From positions 1-5,203 of the forward strand of contig CABUTH010000133.1 in the NCBI GenBank assembly GCA_902494465.1: DNA of 5,203 nt, in the 5' to 3' direction. Below the pieces are notes generated by a model that worked only from the letters and a program-made list of their open reading frames with translations, did not search any database and had not been told where the DNA came from. Below are positions 1 through 5,203 of this stretch, one piece after another. Source of the stretch: an uncultured Collinsella sp. (GTDB taxonomy: Bacteria > Actinomycetota > Coriobacteriia > Coriobacteriales > Coriobacteriaceae). Position 1 is the first letter of the stretch. Every line of letters starts with the position of its first letter. Made by a program: the position numbers and the translations under genes.

Positions 1-335
1 ATTGCCGCACGGGCACCCGGCGCGATCACACCGATCACGGGAACGTCGAGCACCTGCTGGGCCAGACGCAAGGCCGCAGCGGTCGCCGTGTTGCAGGCGA
101 TGACCATAATCTTGACGTCGTGCTTCGAAAGCCAACGGCCCGCCTGCAACGCAAACGAGCGCACCTCATCCTCGGTGCGCGTGCCGTAGGGGCAGCGCTT
201 GGTGTCGCCAAAGTAGTAGACGGACTCGTGCGGCAGCGCCGTCGCAATCGCGCGCGCAACCGTCAGACCGCCCAAACCAGAATCGAACACGCCAATCGGG
301 CGCGTGTCGCCTGCCGGATTCTCGATATCGGACAT
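1..335 (-). CDS. murI: Glutamate racemase, N-terminal part (cut by window edge)
   Basis: This gene encodes the cytoplasmic, cofactor-independent enzyme that interconverts L- and D-glutamate and supplies D-Glu for the peptidoglycan stem peptide. The 111 visible residues carry the N-terminal family signatures. GVFDSGLGGL (residues 15-24) contains the catalytic-site Asp18-Ser19-Gly20. YFGDTKRCPYG (41-51) is the substrate-binding segment. ACNTATA (80-86) holds Cys81, the first of the two catalytic cysteines. The second cysteine and the C-terminal half lie beyond the left edge; the family is usually about 260-280 residues, so roughly 40% is present. The ATG at 335-333 is the only plausible start: no in-frame ATG, GTG or TTG lies just upstream, and the first 14 residues form an ordinary lead-in to the first strand. 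The purine-rich GGTGAGG lies very close to the ATG, so the ribosome site is not ideal. The gene sits 51 bases behind the HAD gene, with only a small hairpin (373-385) between, and is probably co-transcribed with it and murE. The family call is very secure. Confidence 0.96.
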   Translation of the reverse strand, partial: MSDIENPAGDTRPIGVFDSGLGGLTVARAIATALPHESVYYFGDTKRCPYGTRTEDEVRSFALQAGRWLSKHDVKIMVIACNTATAAALRLAQQVLDVPVIGVIAPGARAA

Positions 336-386
336 TACCTCACCAGTCTCTCTCGAAAAGACATGTCCAAGTGCGGCGACGCCGCG

Positions 387-1298
387 CTACGAACGCGCCG
401 CGACCAGCAGCTCTGCCGTCGCCGCCCAACCGTCGACAATTTTGCCGCGCGTAACGAAAGCGTTCTCGCAAGCAGCCAGGAACTCGGGCGCGCCGGCGCT
501 CGTCAGGCCATTCTCGACCAGGCAGAACGTGCCCACGTGATCGGCCATGTAGAAGTCGGACTCGGAGTCGCCGAGCGCGAGCGTCTCCTCGCGCTCGATC
601 CCTAGGTGCTCGCAGAAGCGCGCAATGGCGACGCCTTTGTTGAGGCCCGCGGGGTTGATGTTGAATGCGCGACCGTCCTCGACGCGATCGAGCTCGAGCG
701 TCGTCGGCTTGGACAGGTGAGTCAGATGGCCGTTGCAAGCCCAGATCAGACCGCAGCCGGCCTCGTCCAGGATGGCCTGGACCTCATCGTCGGGCACATC
801 GCCGCGCATACCGACGGTGACCTCACGGTATTTGTAGCCGGTCGACATGTCGTTGTGGTACTCGATCTTGTGCGGCCAGCGGGCAAGGATCTTCTCGCAC
901 ACGCCGGTCTGTTCGATCACCTGGTGCGGAGTAAGGCCGCAGGCGGGGTCGTAGGGCATGTCGCCCGTCAGGTACTCCCAGTCGTTGGCCTTGAGGTCGT
1001 ACATGACCAGGCCGCCCATCTCGCCGATGTAGGAGTTGAGGCCGAGCACGCGCGCGTCCTCGTGGATCATGGTACGGTTGCGGCCCGAGGTGGGAACCAC
1101 CTGAATACCAGCGCGAGCGAGCGCCACGACGGCCTCGACGAGTTTGGTCGAGGGGTTACCGTCGTTGTCGCGCAGCACGCACGAGCCGGGTGCGAGCATC
1201 GTGGCATCCAGGTCGGTAAAGACACACTTGACCTTGGCCAAGCGCTCGCGCATCTCGCCCGAAAGCTCGGCAACGGTCGGCAGGGTGTTGTGGGACAT
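387..1298 (-). CDS. HAD-superfamily hydrolase (Cof/HAD-IIB-like phosphatase), substrate unknown
   Basis: The 303-residue product is a haloacid-dehalogenase-fold hydrolase, most likely a cytoplasmic Mg-dependent phosphatase. All four HAD motifs are visible. Motif I is TDLDAT (28-33), with nucleophile Asp29, acid/base Asp31 and Thr33. Motif II is TSGR (70-73). Motif III is NKG (220-222) with Lys221. Motif IV is GDSESD (243-248) with Asp244 and Asp248. About 145 residues between motifs II and III fit a C2-type cap, as in Cof-like, sucrose-phosphate and mannosyl-phosphoglycerate phosphatases. The cap sets substrate choice, so the substrate cannot be named. No signal peptide or membrane segment is visible. 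The frame is open to an ATG at 1340 (317 aa), but I chose the ATG at 1298: GGAG lies 5 bases before it, whereas no ribosome site precedes 1340, and the extra 14 residues look non-conserved. The gene lies between murE and murI on the same strand, suggesting a link to cell-wall precursor metabolism (inference). Family call secure, role unknown. Confidence 0.9.
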   Translation of the reverse strand: MSHNTLPTVAELSGEMRERLAKVKCVFTDLDATMLAPGSCVLRDNDGNPSTKLVEAVVALARAGIQVVPTSGRNRTMIHEDARVLGLNSYIGEMGGLVMYDLKANDWEYLTGDMPYDPACGLTPHQVIEQTGVCEKILARWPHKIEYHNDMSTGYKYREVTVGMRGDVPDDEVQAILDEAGCGLIWACNGHLTHLSKPTTLELDRVEDGRAFNINPAGLNKGVAIARFCEHLGIEREETLALGDSESDFYMADHVGTFCLVENGLTSAGAPEFLAACENAFVTRGKIVDGWAATAELLVAARS

Positions 1299-1303
1299 GG
1301 TTA

Positions 1304-1307
1304 CTCC
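1304..1307 (-). promoter_or_regulatory. Shine-Dalgarno GGAG that fixes the HAD gene start
   Basis: On the minus strand GGAG ends 5 bases before the ATG at 1298, an ideal spacing. The alternative upstream ATG at 1340 is preceded by CAATCAAAAC with no purine-rich anti-16S match. This is the main reason for choosing the shorter protein. Confidence 0.7.
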
Positions 1308-1364
1308 GTTTACGTAGAAGGGTTTGGACTTGGACGGCATGTTTTGATTGAGGGAACACGCTTA

Positions 1365-1395
1365 TGGCGACAGCGCACTCAGAGCGCCGCCGCCA
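1365..1395 (-). other. Strong RNA hairpin behind murE, no T-run
   Basis: On the minus strand a 12-base arm (1395-1384) pairs with 1376-1365: ten Watson-Crick pairs and two G-U pairs enclosing a 7-base loop. It begins 10 bases after the murE stop codon. The sequence after it is TAAGCGTG, without the T-run of an intrinsic terminator. It could stabilise the murE 3' end against exonucleases, cause pausing or partial termination, or act as a factor-dependent terminator. The pairing is directly visible; the role is inference. Confidence 0.55.
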
Positions 1396-1405
1396 TCATG
1401 GTTCA

Positions 1406-2968
1406 TTAGTCAAACTGGGTAACATCGATCAGGCGATTGGCCAGCGAAAGGTCGCTCTCGATGGGCACGAACTCGTCGCCCACGTGCATGAGTTCCTCGT
1501 CACCCTTTGCCAGCAGCAAGACAATGGTGGGAGCATCGGGGTTGATGTACTCCTCGCGCGCCGCCTTGAACGCCGCATGCACAGCGGCTTCGCGATCGAG
1601 GATGATCTTGTTCGGCGTATCGTCGGGAACATGCTCGGCAAGCTCGCGACAGACCTTCATCGGGTCCTCGTGAGCCGGGTCCTCATTGGCAAAGATCATC
1701 AGGTCGGAATATGGTGCGGCCTCGCGCGGAAGCTGCTCGCGGCGCTCCTGCGCCTTGCCGCCGGCAGCGCCAAACAGCGCAATGACGGGGCTGGCGGGAA
1801 ACGCGCGCTTCACCGACGAGAAAAGCGAACGGAACGAAAGCTGGTTGTGCGCATAGTCGACGACGCAGATCACGCGGCCGTCCTTCGACTCCACGACCTC
1901 CATACGGCCCGGCACACGCAGTTTGGAGAGGCCCTTCTTGATAGCATCGATACCGATGCCGATCTCGCGCGCAGCGGCGATAGCGACCAGCGCGTTCTCC
2001 ACGTTAAAGTCTCCCGCGATACCCAACAGGACCTTCTCCCCCGCCTCGGACTCGTCGGCACACAGGCCATGCAAGTTGAACTCGATGCTAAAGCCGACCA
2101 TGCGTACGTCGCTCGCCCACAGGCTTGCCTCGGGATGCTCGACGCCAACGGTCACCAAGCGCTCGGCCGTCGACGCTGCCTCCAGCACACGGTCGACCTC
2201 TTCGGTGCCCAGATTCACCACGGCGGTCTTTGCCTGGTCAAAGATCCTGAGTTTGCTCTCAAAATAATCCTCAAACGTGGGGTGTTCGATCGGCGAGATG
2301 TGGTCGCGGCCGATGTTGAGGAAGCACGCCACGTCAAACGGCAGATTCTCGACGCGTTGGTACTTGAGCGCCTGGCTCGAGACCTCCATGACCATGGACT
2401 GGCGACCGGACGTGCGACAGTTGGCGATATGGCGCCAGACCTCGGGAGCCTCGGGCGTGGTGTTGGTGCTCTCGTAGCACTCGATGCCATCGTCGGTACT
2501 CACCGAGCCGATCATGCCGCAGGACTCGCCCGCCGCCTTGATGATGGACTGGAGCATAAAAGCGGCCGTGGTCTTTCCCTTGGTGCCGGTGATGCCCACG
2601 ATCTTGACGTCGCGGTCGGGACGGTCGTAGACCTCCGGCGGCAACAAGGCCATGGCCGTGCGAACGCTGTCCACGACCAGCATCGCAGCACCGCTCTCCT
2701 GCTCCAGCGGCTCCAGAGACTCGACCAGCGACTCCTCGCACACAAATGCGACGGCACCCGCATCGAGCGCCATGCGCAAAAACGCGGGCTTAAAGGCAGC
2801 ACCTTTGCAGAAGAACACGTCACCTGCCGAGACCGCGCGCGAATCAAACGAGCAGCCGGTCACGGCACGCTCGTCAACCTGCTCCGATGCGCGCAGCTCG
2901 CCGCACACATCGAGAAGCTTGGCAAGCGTATCGACCGTGGTCACGGTCGCGGAATCCGAATGGTGCAT
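1406..2968 (-). CDS. murE: UDP-N-acetylmuramyl-tripeptide synthetase (MurE family, probably lysine-type)
   Basis: This is a 520-residue cytoplasmic Mur ligase that uses ATP to add the third stem-peptide residue to UDP-MurNAc-L-Ala-D-Glu. The N-terminal UDP-substrate domain (about 1-120) has SFDSRAV (40-46) and FFCKGAAFK (52-60). The central ATPase domain has the P-loop GTKGKTT (128-134), STNTTPE (167-173), MEVSSQA (194-200), NIGRDH (218-223) and Lys239 in FESK, the position of the carbamylated Mg-binding lysine. The C-terminal domain has RVPGRMEV (351-358), DYAHNQ (371-376) and EDPAHEDP (429-436). DAP-adding enzymes carry DNPR at that last site; here it reads EDPA. The segments KGAAFK and SPIEHPTFEDYF (225-236) resemble, from memory, streptococcal L-lysine-adding MurE. 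The third residue is therefore probably L-Lys or another non-DAP diamino acid such as Orn. The usual GKGHE near the C-terminus reads AKGDE (487-491). AAGG lies 6 bases before the ATG, confirming the start. Length is normal for the family. The gene probably has its own promoter behind the asnB terminator and leads into the HAD gene and murI. Confidence 0.93.
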   Translation of the reverse strand: MHHSDSATVTTVDTLAKLLDVCGELRASEQVDERAVTGCSFDSRAVSAGDVFFCKGAAFKPAFLRMALDAGAVAFVCEESLVESLEPLEQESGAAMLVVDSVRTAMALLPPEVYDRPDRDVKIVGITGTKGKTTAAFMLQSIIKAAGESCGMIGSVSTDDGIECYESTNTTPEAPEVWRHIANCRTSGRQSMVMEVSSQALKYQRVENLPFDVACFLNIGRDHISPIEHPTFEDYFESKLRIFDQAKTAVVNLGTEEVDRVLEAASTAERLVTVGVEHPEASLWASDVRMVGFSIEFNLHGLCADESEAGEKVLLGIAGDFNVENALVAIAAAREIGIGIDAIKKGLSKLRVPGRMEVVESKDGRVICVVDYAHNQLSFRSLFSSVKRAFPASPVIALFGAAGGKAQERREQLPREAAPYSDLMIFANEDPAHEDPMKVCRELAEHVPDDTPNKIILDREAAVHAAFKAAREEYINPDAPTIVLLLAKGDEELMHVGDEFVPIESDLSLANRLIDVTQFD

Positions 2969-2974
2969 CTTTCA

Positions 2975-2978
2975 CCTT
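2975..2978 (-). promoter_or_regulatory. murE ribosome-binding site
   Basis: AAGG, within AAAGGTGA on the minus strand, lies 6 bases before the murE ATG at 2968. Spacing and match are good, supporting this start over later in-frame candidates. Confidence 0.7.
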
Positions 2979-3003
2979 TCTCAGCCATTTGGCAGGGACG
3001 GTT

Positions 3004-3032
3004 TTTATAGTAACTGAAACGCACCCACGCAA
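3004..3032 (-). promoter_or_regulatory. Probable sigma-70-type promoter of murE
   Basis: On the minus strand TTGCGT (3032-3027; three of six matches to TTGACA, including the TTG) is followed after 17 bases by TATAAA (3009-3004; five of six matches to TATAAT). Transcription would start near 2997, giving a leader of about 28 bases with the murE ribosome site. The -35 box overlaps the T-run of the asnB terminator, so asnB transcription would end just where murE transcription is set up. It is a prediction by eye; the placement between a terminator and a start codon supports it. Confidence 0.5.
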
Positions 3033-3055
3033 AAACGGCTCCCGGAGGAGCCGTT
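3031..3055 (-). terminator. Intrinsic terminator of asnB
   Basis: AACGGCTCC (3055-3047 on the minus strand) pairs perfectly over 9 bp with GGAGCCGTT (3042-3034) around a 4-base loop, and the stem runs into five T (3035-3031). It starts 25 bases after the asnB stop codon. On the plus strand the hairpin is not followed by T, so the direction is clear. It separates asnB from the mur genes. Confidence 0.85.
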
Positions 3056-3080
3056 ACGCGCAGGCGTTCGTAAGCCGAGG

Positions 3081-4961
3081 CTAGGCAGCCTGAACAGCGG
3101 GCTGGTCCTCGTCGATAAAGAAGCGCTTGTACCACACCAGGAACACGAGCGGCGTATAGATCTTGCGCTGGAAATCGCCCTTGCCCGCAAAGTGCAGATC
3201 GAGCAGGTGCATGAGCTCGTCGGTATCGAAGAACTCGCTTGCCCACGGCGCGGTGAAGTACTCCTTGACATAGTCGTACCACTTTTGCTCGCGCAGCCAG
3301 TAGACAATCGGCACCGGGAAGCCCACCTTGGGACGGGTGGCCCACTCATCGGGCAGCGACTTGTTGGCAGCGTGGCGGAGTACCTGTTTGTTGCCGTTCT
3401 CGTTGATGCGGTAACGGTCGGGAATGTGCTCGGCGAACTCCATGACTTTGCGGTCCAGGAAGGGCACGCGCAGCTCCAGCGAGTGCGCCATGCACATCTT
3501 GTCGGCCTTGAGCAGAATGTCGCCCGGGAGCCACATGTTCATGTCCAGGTACTGTTTCTTGACCAGCTCGGGCTGACCCTTCACGCGCGCATAGATGGGA
3601 GCGGCAAGCTCGAAGGCGCCGTCGCCGGTGTTGTACTCGGGCTTGAGCACGCCGTCGACCTCGCGCTCCGGCCATACCAGAGCCTGTCCCAGGAACGACT
3701 TCTCGGGGATCTCGGCACCCTTGACCAGGAAGTTATGTCCCTTGAAGTACGGCATATGCAGCGCCAGGTTACCGAGCGCGCGACGGATGGGCAGCGGAAC
3801 CATCTTTTTGTACTTACGCACCGGGACCGTATCCTCGTAGTAGGCGTAGCCGCCAAAGAGTTCGTCGGCGCCTTCGCCCGAAAGCACGACGGTAACGTCC
3901 TTGCGGGCCATCTCGGCCAAGAACCACAGCGGCACGGAAGACAGGTTGGACTGCGGCTCGTCCATGTGATACTGGATGTCCTCGAGCGCACCGAAGAACT
4001 CGTCGGCGGTGATCATCTTGCGAACGTTCTCGACGCCGAGCTTATCGGAAAGCTCCTTGGCGTAGTTGGTCTCGTTGAAATTCTTGTAGTCAAAGCCCAC
4101 CGAGAAGGTCTTGTCGGGCATAAGGCAAGCGGCGATGTAGCTGGAGTCGACGCCACCGGAGAGGAACGACGCGACCTTGACATCGGCGATGCGATGGGCC
4201 TCGACGCTCTCGTGCACGACCTCGTCCAGCTCGTCGACATACTCTTCGAACGGCTTCTCGACGGCAGAGTAATCGCAATCCCAGTAGCGCTCGATGTTCA
4301 TCTTGCCGGTCGGGATATCGACGGTAAAGTAGTGCGCCGGCGGCAGCTTGTAGACACCCTCGAAGAAGGTCTCCTCAGTCGCCGAATACTGCAGCGTCAT
4401 GTACGGACGCAGAGCCTTTTTGTTGACCGCCTTGTGGAAGTGCGGGTAGTCCAGGAAGCTCTTGATCTCGGAACCAAAGAGCACGCCCGGAGCGCCGTCG
4501 CCCGCATCGGCCATGGGATAGTAGTAAAGCGGCTTGATGCCAAAGATGTCGCGGGCGCCAAAAAGCTTGTTCTTCTTTTTGTCCCAGATGACGAAGGCGT
4601 ACATACCGCGCAGGCGATCGAGGACGGCCTCGCCCCACTCCTCGTAGCCGTGCAGGAGGCTCTCGGTGTCGGCGCCGCAGTGGAACTTGTAGCCCTTGGC
4701 CTCGAGCTCGGAACGGAGTTCTTGGAAGTTGTAGATCTCGCCGTTGAAGACAATGACGACGCTGCCGTCCTCGTTGGCCATGGGTTGAGCGCCGGCCTCG
4801 GTCAGGTCGAGGATCGACAGGCGGCGGAAGCCCAGGGCAACGCGGCCGTCGATAAACTGACCGCCCATGTCGGGACCGCGATGGACGATGCGGTCCATCA
4901 TCTTGGTGAGCACCTCGGATTGGTTATCCGTCCCACCGACAAAACCGACAAAACCGCACAT
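3081..4961 (-). CDS. asnB: Asparagine synthetase, glutamine-hydrolysing (AsnB family)
   Basis: This is a 626-residue cytoplasmic enzyme expected to convert aspartate, glutamine and ATP to asparagine, glutamate, AMP and PPi. The N-terminal class-II glutaminase domain starts MCGFVGF, so Cys2 becomes the N-terminal nucleophile after Met removal. It also shows HRGPD (27-31), RRLSILDL (46-53), FNGEIYNF (72-79), GADTE (96-100) and FGIKPLYY (140-147). The C-terminal synthetase domain has the PP-loop SGGVDSS (268-274), the aspartate-site motif SGEGADELFGGY (361-372) and LELRVPFLD (495-503). Length and motif order are those of an intact AsnB; no catalytic residue is missing. AGAGGGG ends 7 bases before the ATG, and the need for Cys at position 2 fixes the start. 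A terminator follows the gene, so it is probably its own unit. Some family members instead amidate peptidoglycan residues (LtsA of Corynebacterium, AsnB of Clostridioides difficile). The mur neighbours make that worth considering, but motifs alone do not separate the two roles. Confidence 0.95.
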   Translation of the reverse strand: MCGFVGFVGGTDNQSEVLTKMMDRIVHRGPDMGGQFIDGRVALGFRRLSILDLTEAGAQPMANEDGSVVIVFNGEIYNFQELRSELEAKGYKFHCGADTESLLHGYEEWGEAVLDRLRGMYAFVIWDKKKNKLFGARDIFGIKPLYYYPMADAGDGAPGVLFGSEIKSFLDYPHFHKAVNKKALRPYMTLQYSATEETFFEGVYKLPPAHYFTVDIPTGKMNIERYWDCDYSAVEKPFEEYVDELDEVVHESVEAHRIADVKVASFLSGGVDSSYIAACLMPDKTFSVGFDYKNFNETNYAKELSDKLGVENVRKMITADEFFGALEDIQYHMDEPQSNLSSVPLWFLAEMARKDVTVVLSGEGADELFGGYAYYEDTVPVRKYKKMVPLPIRRALGNLALHMPYFKGHNFLVKGAEIPEKSFLGQALVWPEREVDGVLKPEYNTGDGAFELAAPIYARVKGQPELVKKQYLDMNMWLPGDILLKADKMCMAHSLELRVPFLDRKVMEFAEHIPDRYRINENGNKQVLRHAANKSLPDEWATRPKVGFPVPIVYWLREQKWYDYVKEYFTAPWASEFFDTDELMHLLDLHFAGKGDFQRKIYTPLVFLVWYKRFFIDEDQPAVQAA

Positions 4962-4968
4962 ATACTAT

Positions 4969-4975
4969 CCCCTCT
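4969..4975 (-). promoter_or_regulatory. asnB ribosome-binding site
   Basis: AGAGGGG on the minus strand ends 7 bases before the asnB ATG at 4961. It is purine-rich with good spacing and supports the start that places Cys at position 2. Confidence 0.65.
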
Positions 4976-5012
4976 GCTGTTGCTGGGCATCAAATCGAAT
5001 CAGTAGCTTTTG

Positions 5013-5018
5013 AGTATA
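5013..5018 (-). promoter_or_regulatory. Possible -10 element of asnB
   Basis: TATACT on the minus strand matches five of six bases of TATAAT and lies about 50 bases before the asnB start codon. No acceptable -35 box stands 16-19 bases upstream (that stretch is C-rich, around CCGCCCC), so this promoter would be weak or activator-dependent, or the real start lies further right. Confidence 0.35.
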
Positions 5019-5040
5019 CCCGAGGGCGTAAAGAGGGGCG

Positions 5041-5149
5041 GAATGTTCAGGCAATCTCAACTGAATCAGCTCCGCTGTGACACGCGGGTTGATTTCCGAT
5101 CTCAGCCGAACACATTGAGCTGATGGCTCGCTCCCGCAGTTAGCCGAAC
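5041..5149. other. Gene-free stretch upstream of asnB with inverted and direct repeats
   Basis: No reading frame with coding character and no tRNA or known riboswitch consensus is seen here. The stretch contains an 8-base inverted repeat, ATCAGCTC (5065-5072) and GAGCTGAT (5117-5124). Enclosed in it are CCGC/GCGG (5072-5075 with 5084-5087) and, competing with the right arm, TCAGC/GCTGA (5102-5106 with 5119-5123). AGCCGAAC occurs twice as a direct repeat (5104-5111 and 5142-5149). The competing pairings would suit a structured RNA or leader, but short inverted repeats also arise by chance in GC-rich DNA. Confidence 0.3.
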
Positions 5150-5188
5150 GCCCCCGCGGCCCCTCCTGGGGTCCGGGGGCGCCGTTTT
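5150..5188 (+). terminator. Terminator-like GC-rich hairpin with a short T-run on the plus strand
   Basis: GCCCCC (5150-5155) pairs with GGGGGC (5175-5180), and CCCC (5160-5163) with GGGG (5168-5171), around a TCCT loop. The middle adds two GC pairs, one G-U pair and a bulged C. On the plus strand TTTT follows at 5185-5188; on the minus strand no T-run follows. This favours a plus-strand terminator, yet no plus-strand gene lies before it. It might also serve, less efficiently, a minus-strand gene to the right of the window. Confidence 0.5.
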
Positions 5189-5203
5189 CCCAGTTGAAGG
5201 GAC

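Noticed and set aside
373..385. GCGGCG-A-CGCCGC inverted repeat just behind the HAD stop, considered as a terminator
   Set aside because: The usable stem is only about 5 bp with a 3-base loop and no T-run follows directly. murI starts 51 bases after the HAD stop without a recognisable promoter, so co-transcription is more likely.
120..605. 161-codon open frame on the plus strand across the murI start and the HAD 3' end
   Set aside because: Arg/Ala-rich low-complexity translation crossing the junction of two real minus-strand genes; no motif.
606..1409. 267-codon open frame on the plus strand antisense to the HAD gene
   Set aside because: Another shadow in the same antisense frame. The minus strand carries all four HAD motifs.
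1364..3010. 548-codon open frame on the plus strand antisense to murE
   Set aside because: It mirrors murE in the same relative frame as the asnB shadow, with no recognisable motifs. The murE strand has every Mur-ligase motif plus a promoter and ribosome site.
3192..5006. 604-codon open frame on the plus strand antisense to asnB
   Set aside because: It lies wholly opposite the fully motif-supported asnB. Its translation shows no recognisable domain and is rich in V, L, H, R and D, as expected for the complement of GC-rich coding sequence.
5041..5149. Possible tRNA, cobalamin riboswitch or T-box upstream of asnB
   Set aside because: GCGGGTTGATTTCCG vaguely recalls a T-arm and CAGCCGAACAC the end of a cobalamin element, but no acceptor stem, no conserved cobalamin core and no T-box GGTGG element could be found.
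1..5203. CRISPR arrays, insertion sequences, phage genes, toxin-antitoxin or defence genes
   Set aside because: No regularly spaced repeats, transposase motifs or terminal inverted repeats were seen. The window is nearly filled by four housekeeping-type genes of uniform composition.

Overview
The window is about 5.2 kb of GC-rich (roughly 60% by eye), gene-dense bacterial chromosome. All four recognisable genes lie on the minus strand. In transcription order (right to left) they are a glutamine-hydrolysing asparagine synthetase (asnB, 4961-3081), a MurE-type muramyl-tripeptide ligase (2968-1406), a HAD-superfamily phosphatase of unknown substrate (1298-387) and the first 111 codons of glutamate racemase (murI, 335 to beyond the left edge). 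The high GC and the lysine-type MurE would fit a Gram-positive actinobacterium, perhaps a Coriobacteriia member such as Collinsella. That assignment is inference from general impression and cannot be proven from the sequence alone.

Layout. The right 230 bases hold no gene. They contain inverted repeats, a GC-rich hairpin followed by four T on the plus strand (with no plus-strand gene to terminate), and a -10-like element for asnB. asnB has a good Shine-Dalgarno sequence and ends in a clear intrinsic terminator at 3031-3055. A probable murE promoter starts within the T-run of that terminator, so murE is likely a separate transcription unit. murE, the HAD gene and murI follow with gaps of 107 and 51 bases and no convincing terminator between them, so they are probably co-transcribed. 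A strong hairpin without a T-run lies just behind murE.

Function. MurI makes D-glutamate. MurE adds the third residue (probably L-lysine or another non-DAP diamino acid, judged from motifs) to UDP-MurNAc-L-Ala-D-Glu. AsnB consumes glutamine and aspartate and releases glutamate. The theme is peptidoglycan precursor synthesis and its amino-acid supply; the HAD phosphatase is the unexplained member. The long plus-strand reading frames opposite murE and asnB are antisense shadows. I see no mobile element, CRISPR array, tRNA or rRNA, and no convincing undescribed multi-gene system. The items most worth a second look are the structured region upstream of asnB, the unusual MurE specificity motif and the HAD gene inside the mur cluster.
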